Assembly (NCBI GenBank): GCA_964506185.1
Contig: CAZDKL010000006.1
Location: 1-57,194 of the forward strand
Direction: 5' to 3'
Length of the DNA: 57,194 bases
Origin: UBA2144 sp964506185
GTDB lineage: Bacteria; Patescibacteriota; Gracilibacteria; Peribacterales; Peribacteraceae
Positions 33,742 through 41,787 of the stretch are shown here, piece by piece (the stretch's first letter is position 1; each line of letters opens with the position of its first letter). A program made the position numbers and the translations under genes. A model generated the notes under the pieces. That model saw nothing but the letters and a program-made list of their open reading frames with translations, searched no databases and was not told where the DNA came from.

Positions 33742-35595
33742 CTACACCTGCAATTCTGGGGTAATACTTATCAAGAAATCGCACAATTTCTTATTACTCC
33801 TCATTGCAGCATTCTGCCCTTGTGCCTGTACCGTCACGTATCTATGTCTGTAAACTTTGTTAGAAGGAATATTGTCAAAATTAGCAATTGTCTCAATTGG
33901 ATTGTCTGCATTTACTCCCACCCCACCTAGTTTGTCTGCCAACTCTATGAAGATTGCCTGGTTGTCTCTTTTATCTTTTTGAGATAAACCTTCATTTCCA
34001 TACATGCCATACGCAAAGAAAATATGTGCCAACCAATCTCCACATTCAGGCCCTTTCATAGTTGCCATGATTGCTTCTGCCTTTTTATCTGTCATGCTTT
34101 CATACTTCATAAGCTCGTTCGTTAGTCCTTGCTTTAGATCCCCTTCAATTGTCAATCTTCCACTACGACCCTGATTTACTGGAACAAACTTTGAAGCAAT
34201 TAAACTCAGCGGCATGTTTCCCAACGCTGCCTTTCCTCTAAACTTTTGTCTTTCTGGGGTTTCACCATGTTCAGCAGCAAATTTAGCTGCGGCATCCAGA
34301 AATTCCATTGCAGTTTTTGTTTCACCATCCTCCTCCATGCTTTCACTGGCACTTTGCCCTTTCTTATTTCTCATCGCCCACCTGTCTCCAATTCCATGAA
34401 CAATTTTATCACCTCCAATAAAGTAACCACCGAGACACAAAGTAGTTAGGGCTCCCATTTTGTATGCACGACTGGCATCTTTATCAAATAATTTCTTGAG
34501 GAACATGACAGCAATTGCAATCGCAGCAAATCCAAGCAAAGCCTTTTGACCGGTTCCAAGTTTGTTGTATTCCTCCCATACAACATCCGAATATCTCTCG
34601 GGGCTCTCCATAGCATCCGAAGATCCCATCTTTGATTCAATCCGCTTCCTGAGCCCCAACAATTCCTGACGCCTTTCCAGACTTGATGCAGCTTTATCAA
34701 ATTCTCTAGCTTGGTTTTTGGCAACAAGCAACTTAGCATCTTGATCATTGATTATTCCAAGCTTAAGTGCACTTTTAAGCCTTGAATTCGGTAGCTGAGA
34801 AATCAGGTCCACAGCAGTTGCTGTCGAAGGATTAAGTATCCTTGCTTCGTTTCTAAGGCCCGGTTCCTGATCTGCCATATGATAATAATCATCGTATGCA
34901 TTTTTTGTTAAGTTTCCACGGGGCTTGTATCTATTCACCAAGCTCTCCCTGACTTCTGGATTTGTAGTATTGCCCTCCATCTGTTCTTTTCTCAGATCAG
35001 TCATCAACTTGTATTCAGCTTCGCTGTTTACATCGCTATATCCTCTAGCTTCGATTGACTGGAATCTTGCTCTCAAATCAACTTTTGGGAAGTACTCCGT
35101 CATGTAAGCCTTAAAGAGTTCATGTTTTTCTTTTCTTGAAAGTTTACTCCAAAGTAGATGTACTGCATGATCTCTTGCAAACATTTGCTCTGTAGGTACT
35201 CCAGGTAATGCTGTTGCCGGCATGAACATAGGTCTTACCACTCCAACCGCCTTTATTATTTTCTCGCCCTGATAACGCAACCATTCAGCATGACTATGCA
35301 ATTCCTTGAATGCTTGTCTCCATTCTGCATCATCCGTCAGTTGAATGTATGATTTTGTTGGCATTTCTTCGCTATTTTTGTCTTGCATTAGATACATCGC
35401 ATTTCTTAGAAACTCGGATTTAGTTCCCAAAACAAGAGCTTCATTCTGCGCTCTTGGATCTATCTGAACCCCTTCCTCCGGCTCTTTTACTTCCGGAGTA
35501 TCGTCTTTGCCAAATCCAAATAAACCGCGGCACAGTCTTCTCTCGGCAATGAAGCTTTTTTTGAATGCCCGATATTGGTGTCTGAATATATTCAT
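33742..35595 (-). CDS. Large membrane-associated protein with N-terminal ERRLC motif
   Basis: 617 residues. Begins with a basic amphipathic stretch and then SFIAERRLCRGLFGFGKDD, the clearest ERRLC motif. A soluble helical region (about 40-350) is followed by two membrane helices near 352-370 and 385-405, and a soluble C-terminal domain of about 200 residues (ECGDWLAHIFFAYGMYGNEG). No family recognised. Follows the 35602 gene by 6 nt and precedes the 102-residue gene. Confidence 0.68.
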   Translation of the reverse strand: MNIFRHQYRAFKKSFIAERRLCRGLFGFGKDDTPEVKEPEEGVQIDPRAQNEALVLGTKSEFLRNAMYLMQDKNSEEMPTKSYIQLTDDAEWRQAFKELHSHAEWLRYQGEKIIKAVGVVRPMFMPATALPGVPTEQMFARDHAVHLLWSKLSRKEKHELFKAYMTEYFPKVDLRARFQSIEARGYSDVNSEAEYKLMTDLRKEQMEGNTTNPEVRESLVNRYKPRGNLTKNAYDDYYHMADQEPGLRNEARILNPSTATAVDLISQLPNSRLKSALKLGIINDQDAKLLVAKNQAREFDKAASSLERRQELLGLRKRIESKMGSSDAMESPERYSDVVWEEYNKLGTGQKALLGFAAIAIAVMFLKKLFDKDASRAYKMGALTTLCLGGYFIGGDKIVHGIGDRWAMRNKKGQSASESMEEDGETKTAMEFLDAAAKFAAEHGETPERQKFRGKAALGNMPLSLIASKFVPVNQGRSGRLTIEGDLKQGLTNELMKYESMTDKKAEAIMATMKGPECGDWLAHIFFAYGMYGNEGLSQKDKRDNQAIFIELADKLGGVGVNADNPIETIANFDNIPSNKVYRHRYVTVQAQGQNAAMRSNKKLCDFLISITPELQV

Positions 35596-35601
35596 TTGTT
35601 T

Positions 35602-37044
35602 TTAAGTTGTTCCATATTTAGGTTCGCGCATGCCAAGCATTCCGGAAAGGAATCTGCCTCCGAATTTACCAGTTTCTTTTACCGACTTTTTAAGCCACCC
35701 AAATCTTTCTTTCTTCTCCTGTTTTGCAACCGGTGTGACCGAAGTTTCTGTTCCAATGTTAGCCTCTTTGGGAATTTCTTTTCTGGAAGTTGCAAGACCT
35801 TGGAACTGACTTATCACTTGTTCGCGTTGTCCTTCTTCGATTGCACCTGACTCTATTTGCATCCTGACCATTTCGTCCAAGACTCCTTTGGGATCAAGCT
35901 CTCTGATGCCGGAACGTTTTTCTTGGCGAATGAGTCTATTTGCATCCCTACGATATTCTTCATTTGTAACCCAATCCTCAAGAAAGTGCGTATGATTTAC
36001 ACCGCCAGGATCCATAAATGTATTGACAGTTACTTGTTGCTGCAAAAACGGGTGTGTTCTTAATCCCGCTCTGGTAAAAGTACTTTCGGTGTTTGGAGGA
36101 AAATTACAACCCATTGGAACTCCCAGTCTTGCCCTCCATTGAGCATCGCCCGTAATCCTAGCAAATTCATCCATATGCCCTCGCAATTCCGTACGAGTGA
36201 CTTCTAAGTCCGTTACCTTCTTCCTGGATTCAGAAATCTGAGTATTCAATTCTTCAATACGTGCTTCATTGGCCTTAATAGTATTGTCATATCTTTTTTC
36301 AGCGAGTGTTGGCGGTGTACCATACGGAGAAGTATTGACTATGCCTTCAAGTGTTAATTCCAATAATGCTAAATTATCTGCTTCATCTGATATTTTTGAA
36401 CCTGCAATTGCAGGTCCTGTATTCATCGGATTTCCCAAATTTTCATATTTTTCATCATTCATAACATCAAACATTTTTGCTACCTGATCCATACACTGAA
36501 GTCTTCTGGCTTCTTCATAACTATCCACACGATCAAAAGCCCATCTAAGTCTGTCCTGATTCCCAGTCCAAAGCTGTCCGTAGAGATGCAAAAGCATTTG
36601 CCCTTCCGGCGAGTATGGATTTCGAACAAGCCAATCAACTCTGTTTCCATCTACGTTGCTCAGTCTGCCAAGCCTACCCGCTCCCCTTCTCTTCATTTGG
36701 TAAAGAGATGAGAATCCAACACCTTCAGCTGCAAGCACTTCTGCCAACTGTTCCCTGACTCCGTTTGTGTTGTCATCCAGTACTCTCTGGATATCTCTGT
36801 TTAGAATGAAATCCGGAGTTACTCTGGCCATTCCAAGCCTCGAAGTCTTTAGAGTCGGAGAATACCAAGCAGGCATTGTGGACAAGGTTTCCGCAATTCG
36901 AATACGCGCGTCACGGCTCAGCTGATTAATGTTATCAAGAGCGTTATCGTAGAAATCCAATGCCTCCCTCCTCGTCAAATCTGACAGTTTGTTTTCTGCA
37001 TTGGTATTATCGTCATCTGATGTATTGTTTGTGTTTACAGACAT
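35602..37044 (-). CDS. Hypothetical helical protein, first gene of the ERRL operon
   Basis: 480 residues, acidic N-terminal 25, then mixed helical sequence with a likely coiled coil at about 250-295 (ANEARIEELNTQISESRKKV). No signal peptide, membrane segment or ERRL motif. The C-terminal 60 residues are basic and Gly-rich. No family recognised. TATAAT lies 6 nt before its ATG (37051-37056 complement), with a TGn extension, so the operon mRNA is probably leaderless. Confidence 0.65.
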   Translation of the reverse strand: MSVNTNNTSDDDNTNAENKLSDLTRREALDFYDNALDNINQLSRDARIRIAETLSTMPAWYSPTLKTSRLGMARVTPDFILNRDIQRVLDDNTNGVREQLAEVLAAEGVGFSSLYQMKRRGAGRLGRLSNVDGNRVDWLVRNPYSPEGQMLLHLYGQLWTGNQDRLRWAFDRVDSYEEARRLQCMDQVAKMFDVMNDEKYENLGNPMNTGPAIAGSKISDEADNLALLELTLEGIVNTSPYGTPPTLAEKRYDNTIKANEARIEELNTQISESRKKVTDLEVTRTELRGHMDEFARITGDAQWRARLGVPMGCNFPPNTESTFTRAGLRTHPFLQQQVTVNTFMDPGGVNHTHFLEDWVTNEEYRRDANRLIRQEKRSGIRELDPKGVLDEMVRMQIESGAIEEGQREQVISQFQGLATSRKEIPKEANIGTETSVTPVAKQEKKERFGWLKKSVKETGKFGGRFLSGMLGMREPKYGTT

Positions 37045-37050
37045 CGAAAC

Positions 37051-37059
37051 ATTATACCA
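37051..37059 (-). promoter_or_regulatory. Extended -10 TGG-TATAAT, leaderless type
   Basis: Minus-strand TATAAT at 37056-37051 preceded by TGG, 6 nt before the ATG at 37044. It drives the 37-31 kb operon. Confidence 0.65.
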
Positions 37060-37123
37060 AAAAATGGGCTTCTGGGGTAGGGGTGATTTAGGCCTGTTTT
37101 CGGGTTCGTAGAGGCAAATTTCC

Positions 37124-37151
37124 CGACTGTATGTACATTGTATGTACAGTG
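37124..37151. repeat. Stop-adjacent TGTACATAC palindromic repeat after RAYT
   Basis: Two copies of TGTATGTACA-type words directly after the RAYT stop (37152-37154). The 18 bases at 37124-37141 are the exact complement of 679-696, the palindrome after the RNHCP stop. Confidence 0.85.
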
Positions 37152-37676
37152 TCAGAATTCATGATCTATACACCAATCTCTAGGATTATTCTTTATGTAC
37201 TGACGCAATGCCTGTAATTCATAAATATTTCTGATTTTCCGCTCGTAATAATTCCTCTGCCACACCCTTGAATTTGGTGTTTTGTCCAATTTATTGATTG
37301 CTTTTGCTGATGCTGATTTGAATGATCTGATTATTGTTGGTAATGAAGCTGAAGTTATGGTTCCGAATTCTCGTGGTGTATTTGTAGGGGCACAGCGCGC
37401 TGTGCCCCTACAACTATAATTCAATCCAATAATCCCATGGAAATGATCCGGCATTATAACGAAGTCATCCAGGAAAACATTCGACCTTAGTTGTTCAGTG
37501 CGTAACCATTCATCACTGACAATCTTCCCATATTCATTCAACATAACCACTCCATCATCAATCTCACCAAACAGCCAGCCTTTTTGTTTAATACATATCG
37601 TTACAAAATATAAACCGCAACAATAATCGTGATTCTTTAAACGAATAGAACGACGATTATGTTTTCTATTTTTCAT
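37152..37676 (-). CDS. REP-associated tyrosine transposase (RAYT)
   Basis: 174-residue Y1-type HUH nuclease of the TnpA-REP family. Visible motifs: FVTICIKQK near residue 24, the metal-binding HUH triad as MPDHFHGIIGL (about 75), and the catalytic Tyr in WQRNYYERKIR (about 140). Such proteins nick and move short palindromic REP elements, usually as a single domesticated copy per genome. A REP lies in frame inside the gene itself (37383-37412, residues about 89-98, CRGTARCAPT). The start overlaps the stop of the lamin-tail gene by 4 nt (ATGA). Confidence 0.92.
   Translation of the reverse strand: MKNRKHNRRSIRLKNHDYCCGLYFVTICIKQKGWLFGEIDDGVVMLNEYGKIVSDEWLRTEQLRSNVFLDDFVIMPDHFHGIIGLNYSCRGTARCAPTNTPREFGTITSASLPTIIRSFKSASAKAINKLDKTPNSRVWQRNYYERKIRNIYELQALRQYIKNNPRDWCIDHEF
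37383..37412. repeat. REP element inside the RAYT gene
   Basis: A perfect 30-nt palindrome; each arm is TGTAGGGGCACAGCG. It is the full-length form of the family and likely the cognate substrate of this RAYT. Confidence 0.9.
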
Positions 37677-39700
37677 CCCTTCAAAATCTTTAATGCAAAT
37701 AACCCAACAGACGAAATGACCCCCAACACGATCACAGATACCTCCAATATCGCAGAAGATGAGCTATCTGAATCGATGATTACCTCGTCTCCATCAACAA
37801 TATTTAAATCATCCAATGGTAGAGGCACGTCGTTTTGGTTTTGTAGGGGCACAGCCCCTACATAATTCCCACCATGTGCCCCTATCTTATTTGTATTTTC
37901 CTCGGCCCCATCCAGCCCATCCTTTTTTTCCCAATACCCGCCAGGTGTAATAGAAGCACTATGCGCCAGGATGGGCTGGGTGAAGCCGAAAGTTTCATCT
38001 GACTTTATTTTTGGATATTCAAATCCTGTCTTATAACCAGTAGGTGAAATTAACCAAACCTCGTCACCTCCATTGTTCAAAGAGATTCTGGACTGACTTT
38101 GCATTATTTTAATTTTTTCTTTTGGTGGTATAGAAATTTCTTCGATAGTCCAAGGCTTACTTCCTCCCTTCTGAACGTCATCCAAAATCCACCCGCATAA
38201 ATTGAAAACTTCATCAGTTTTATTTTCAATTTCAATCCATTCTTCACCGGTTGAAGGTGACGGGAAGATTTGAGTGATCAAAATTCCGGTTGATGTTGTT
38301 GGAGTGCAACTGATTGTGTCCTCAACTGTCTGCGCCTTCGGCGCAGGCTGCGACTTCGCAGTCGCAGCTTCAACTTGTTGCTCTTCCTCATACTTTTCAA
38401 AAACCTCAACATATTGAGTAGCTTCTTCGAAGGTTCCACATACAGTTTCAACGCTCAGAGTTACTGCAAACACTTTACTCTCACCAAAAGTATGAGACGG
38501 CGGATTGCATTTGTAACTTTCAAATCCATCATCAAAATTCCAAACACAAGTCGCAGAATTTAGAGATCCATGATCAGAGATTGCTTTGAAATTTACTGTT
38601 GTTTTGCCCTCTGCCCTCTTTTTTCCGGACTCAGTAAAAATCCTGGGATAGAGTTTTTTAACCTTGTTTATCTCGCCCTTAGTCGGTACGCAATATGAGG
38701 CAAATGAACTTTTTTCTCCTGGCTTGCGACCGAAACTGACTTCGTCATAAGCAGTTGGATAGCTGAGTGAATCAATTAAAATCGAGCCGCTAAAAATTTT
38801 AATTTCATCCCCTGAATTTTTTAAACTAATTTCAGTTTCAGATTTCATAAATACTGCAATCGACTTTGGACCCAAAGAAAAATCTCCAAAAAAATATTCA
38901 TCACCGCTTCGTTTGATAATCCAATTGGAAACGTTAACTTCAAAATCCTCATCATTAACAATCTCTATCCACTCCCCATCATCTTTGCCCTCAGGGTTTG
39001 GAAGAATTTCTGAGATGTAAACATTGGGAATGATTTGTCCGCTTCCATTGGGCACAGCGCGCTGTGCCCCTACATCATTATCTGACTCTATATCAGAATC
39101 CTCTGATTCCTCTGTTTCTTCAAAATATCCCGGACTTCCAAAAATCTCCTCCCCATCATCAAATCCCACTGACTTATCAGCTGTTCTCCAATTGTCTGAA
39201 TCTGATCCTGAAGACCCCAAATCAATCCGTTCCATGCTCGCCCAAGGCGACTTACTTCCGGCAAACGGCGCACCTACTCCATCGTCAACCTGATCAATTA
39301 GATTACCATTGTTATCGATTAAACTAATAAGAAGTTTGGAGTTTGGAAGACTTATCGAAGATGTAATCAACATCGGCTCATCACTCAATCTTGACTCATC
39401 TAAATCGTAATTGCTCACCACTCCATACTCCCCTGCCCCAATCGCAAATCCATCCGGAAAAACTATCATTACCTTTTCTTTGCCACCACTTAGATAACTC
39501 ACCTCCCATCCGGAAAGAACAACTGAACCTGTCGAAGTGTTCGTGATCTCCATCCACTCATCTGCACTCGATAGATCTGACCCCGCCCACATAACTTCAC
39601 TAATTACTACCTGCGCCAAGGCCTCTGCCGGACAAACTGCCGACGCAAGGGCGAGCGCGCATATCCAAATAATGCCGTACTTAGGAAAGTGACTAGACAT
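37673..39700 (-). CDS. Secreted lamin-tail-domain protein with PKD-like domain
   Basis: 675 residues. Signal peptide 1-30 (hydrophobic core, A-L-A end). Lamin-tail domains (LTD) at about 31-190, 225-330 and 475-590, each with the ISE(V/I)xxx...W(M/I)EI start and a G(W)xL/I core; a PKD-like domain at about 365-435 (VWNFDDGFES); a C-terminal membrane helix near 648-670. It is therefore a membrane-anchored surface protein, perhaps in adhesion or wall-associated nucleic-acid handling; LTD roles in bacteria are not settled. Three palindromic insertions lie in interdomain linkers (about 209-217, 444-457, 605-620). The stop overlaps the RAYT start. Confidence 0.82.
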   Translation of the reverse strand: MSSHFPKYGIIWICALALASAVCPAEALAQVVISEVMWAGSDLSSADEWMEITNTSTGSVVLSGWEVSYLSGGKEKVMIVFPDGFAIGAGEYGVVSNYDLDESRLSDEPMLITSSISLPNSKLLISLIDNNGNLIDQVDDGVGAPFAGSKSPWASMERIDLGSSGSDSDNWRTADKSVGFDDGEEIFGSPGYFEETEESEDSDIESDNDVGAQRAVPNGSGQIIPNVYISEILPNPEGKDDGEWIEIVNDEDFEVNVSNWIIKRSGDEYFFGDFSLGPKSIAVFMKSETEISLKNSGDEIKIFSGSILIDSLSYPTAYDEVSFGRKPGEKSSFASYCVPTKGEINKVKKLYPRIFTESGKKRAEGKTTVNFKAISDHGSLNSATCVWNFDDGFESYKCNPPSHTFGESKVFAVTLSVETVCGTFEEATQYVEVFEKYEEEQQVEAATAKSQPAPKAQTVEDTISCTPTTSTGILITQIFPSPSTGEEWIEIENKTDEVFNLCGWILDDVQKGGSKPWTIEEISIPPKEKIKIMQSQSRISLNNGGDEVWLISPTGYKTGFEYPKIKSDETFGFTQPILAHSASITPGGYWEKKDGLDGAEENTNKIGAHGGNYVGAVPLQNQNDVPLPLDDLNIVDGDEVIIDSDSSSSAILEVSVIVLGVISSVGLFALKILKG
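37842..37882. repeat. Degenerate REP pair at the end of the lamin-tail gene
   Basis: TGTAGGGGC-ACA-GCCCCTACA (37842-37862) is a 9-bp hairpin, followed by TGTGCCCCTA (37875-37884 region), which can pair with the first arm. It encodes the linker before the C-terminal helix. Confidence 0.75.
38330..38368. repeat. Two adjacent hairpins inside the lamin-tail gene
   Basis: CTGCGCC-TTC-GGCGCAG (38330-38346) and GCTGCGAC-TTCGCA-GTCGCAGC (38347-38368) are perfect stems of 7 and 8 bp, back to back, in the linker between the PKD-like and third LTD domains. Confidence 0.8.
39050..39074. repeat. REP element inside the lamin-tail gene
   Basis: GGGCACAGCGCGCTGTGCCC plus CTACA, nearly the full 30-nt REP of 37383-37412. 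Read in another frame it encodes VGAQRAVP in the linker between LTD1 and LTD2. Confidence 0.88.
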
Positions 39701-39802
39701 AAAAGTACAACAATAAAACAGAGCTTGAGCACGATATAAATAGCATTTTAAAATTTCTTTTTTTGGATTCCGACTTTTTGGCTTACGTTAGGCCCGTAAG
39801 AC

Positions 39803-39824
39803 GTTCCGCTCCAAAGCGGAACAC
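39803..39824. repeat. GTTCCG/CGGAAC dispersed hairpin, copy 2
   Basis: GTTCCGCTCCAAAGCGGAAC followed by AC. It lies in the 419-bp divergent gap between the lamin-tail gene and rny. Confidence 0.75.
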
Positions 39825-39944
39825 ATAAAACATAACAAAAAGCGTTATTTAGCAAATTTGTAAAGTCCTCTTTTGTACTTAGATACACAGGGATGGCTTC
39901 TGTTAGCCCCAAAACAGATACTCGCATCTTAATCAAAAGACCGT

Positions 39945-40119
39945 TATAATATAAGCAGAGCTTAGTCGCTCTCTCTAAATTGATTTTAACCTGATGACAC
40001 TTACAACTTTGGATCTGCACTGCAAGAGTTTTGATGCCCCCTTCTATAAAGGGCAGTTGTCTGTGCGCAAGTGAAAGAGAGGGCGGCAGAAGTGAATTTA
40101 AATTCTGCCCCAATAAATC
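39945..40119 (+). promoter_or_regulatory. rny promoter and long structured leader
   Basis: TATAAT at 39945-39950 would start an RNA near 39957, giving a leader of about 160 nt. CGCTCTCTCT (39967-39976) can pair with AGAGAGGGCG (40076-40085), enclosing a TGCCC/GGGCA hairpin (40034-40055). A last hairpin GGCAGAA (40085-40091)/TTCTGCC (40103-40109) lies 10 nt before the ATG. A long leader is exceptional here and fits post-transcriptional autocontrol of an RNase gene. Confidence 0.45.
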
Positions 40120-41688
40120 ATGAACACTACCACAATTTATCTGATTGTATTTCTGGCTTTATGTGCCGGTCTTTTACTTGGTCTTTTGGCAGGCTGGTTT
40201 TGGTTTTCAAAAGGTAAAAGAATTAGTGAACGATTAAGAAGTGAAATAAATGAACGCGAGAGATCATTGGAACAACTAGAAAGTAAAATCAATGAATCCG
40301 AAGTAAGAGTAAAAGCCGCCGAAGCAGAAGCACGCGCTGCAGCTAAGGAAATAATTAGCGAAGCTAAACTGCGCGCTTCTGAACTCGAAAGTAAATTAGA
40401 AAAAGACGAGGCTAGATTGGAAGAAAAAGAACGCGCTCTAACTCATCGTGTTTCCGAAATCGACCAACAGAAAAACACTCTTGGCACCCAACTTGAACAA
40501 GCCAAACAGCTAAAAGCTGAACTTTCCGATGCAAGCAATAAGCATCGTGAGGCACTTGAACGAGTTGCAAAGTTAAGCCAAGAAGAAGCCAAACAACAAC
40601 TCTGGGACGAATTAAAAACGGAATATGCAGACCACTTTTCTACCAATATCAATCAGCTGAAAGATGACATGGAAGAAGAAATGGAAGAGAAAGCAAAGCA
40701 ATTGTTAACCGAATCAATTCAGCGATATGCATCGGAAGTTGCCACAGAATCAACATCCACAATCGTCCAACTTCCTTCTGATGATGTTAAAGGAAAAATT
40801 ATTGGAAAGGAGGGACGCAACATTGTTGCATTTGAACAGTCGACTGGAGTGGACATTATTATTGACGACACTCCAGGAGCAATTGTCATTTCCGGATTTG
40901 ATCTGGCTAGACGATATGTTGCCAAACTTGCAATGGAAAAACTTCTTAAGGATGGAAGAATCCAGCCTGCAAGAATCGAAGAAGTTGTTGTGAAAATGAA
41001 AGAGCAAGTCGGAAAGATGATGCTTGAATTTGGTAAGCGTGCAGTTGAAGAACTTGGTATTACAGGTTATCCACAGGATCTTCTAAAGATTATCGGACGC
41101 CTAAGATTTAGGACAAGCTACGGACAAAATATCCTTAAGCACTCAGTAGAAATGGCCAATTTGGGAAGAATGCTTGCAGAAGAAGCTGGAGCTGACAGAC
41201 GAGTAGTTGTAGAAGCATGTCTATTGCATGACATTGGAAAAGCTCTGGACCATGAAGTTGCTGGAACGCATGTTGATATTGGAGTTGAGATCTGCAAAAA
41301 ATTTAAGATTCGTCCCGAAGTAATCCACTGTGTTGCATCACACCATGAAGATATTCCAATTGAATCTCCGGAGGCATTTATTGTGGCTGCAGCTGATGCT
41401 GTTTCAGGAGCACGTCCCGGTGCCAGAAGAGAATCATTTGAATCTTATCTAAAGAGACTAAAAGATCTGGAAGGAATAGCAAAAGAATTCGAAGGAGTTG
41501 AACGTGCTTTCGCAATTTCTGCAGGACGCGAGATTAGAATCTACGTTGATACGGAGAAAGTTAATGATCTGGAACAACAGGAATTAGCTAAAAATATCGC
41601 CAAAAAAATTGAGGAAGAACTCACCTACCCGGGAGTGATTAAGGTCAATGTGATACGGGAAAGGAGAATTGAACAGAACGCTCAATAG
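40120..41688 (+). CDS. rny: Ribonuclease Y
   Basis: Membrane-tethered endoribonuclease that starts mRNA decay. N-terminal membrane helix (about 6-27), a long coiled coil (30-200), a KH RNA-binding domain with GKIIGKEGRNI (about 227), and an HD catalytic domain with LLHDIGKALDHE (about 369) and SHHEDIP. 522 residues, family length. A bidirectional terminator follows. The unusual 160-nt leader suggests regulation by its own activity. Confidence 0.96.
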   Translation: MNTTTIYLIVFLALCAGLLLGLLAGWFWFSKGKRISERLRSEINERERSLEQLESKINESEVRVKAAEAEARAAAKEIISEAKLRASELESKLEKDEARLEEKERALTHRVSEIDQQKNTLGTQLEQAKQLKAELSDASNKHREALERVAKLSQEEAKQQLWDELKTEYADHFSTNINQLKDDMEEEMEEKAKQLLTESIQRYASEVATESTSTIVQLPSDDVKGKIIGKEGRNIVAFEQSTGVDIIIDDTPGAIVISGFDLARRYVAKLAMEKLLKDGRIQPARIEEVVVKMKEQVGKMMLEFGKRAVEELGITGYPQDLLKIIGRLRFRTSYGQNILKHSVEMANLGRMLAEEAGADRRVVVEACLLHDIGKALDHEVAGTHVDIGVEICKKFKIRPEVIHCVASHHEDIPIESPEAFIVAAADAVSGARPGARRESFESYLKRLKDLEGIAKEFEGVERAFAISAGREIRIYVDTEKVNDLEQQELAKNIAKKIEEELTYPGVIKVNVIRERRIEQNAQ

Positions 41689-41701
41689 CATCTTAAATTA
41701 T

Positions 41702-41734
41702 CCAAAAAGACGGTCACTGGGACCGTCTTTTTGG
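41702..41734. terminator. Intrinsic terminator after rny
   Basis: CCAAAAAGACGGTC (41702-41715) and GACCGTCTTTTTGG (41721-41734) form a 14-bp stem with a 5-nt loop; the T-rich end gives the plus-strand stop. Confidence 0.92.
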
Positions 41735-41748
41735 TATATATGTGAATA

Positions 41749-41777
41749 TTGCCTCATTTTCGTATTTCTGGTATAAT
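41749..41777 (+). promoter_or_regulatory. Promoter TTGCCT-N17-TATAAT
   Basis: -35 at 41749-41754 and -10 at 41772-41777, 10 nt before the ATG at 41788. No SD. Confidence 0.75.
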
Positions 41778-41787
41778 AAACGCGTAA

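Noticed and set aside
39748..40113. 121-codon minus-strand open frame in the lamin-tail/rny gap
   Set aside because: It spans the GTTCCG hairpin and the antisense of the rny promoter and leader, and has no family-like features.
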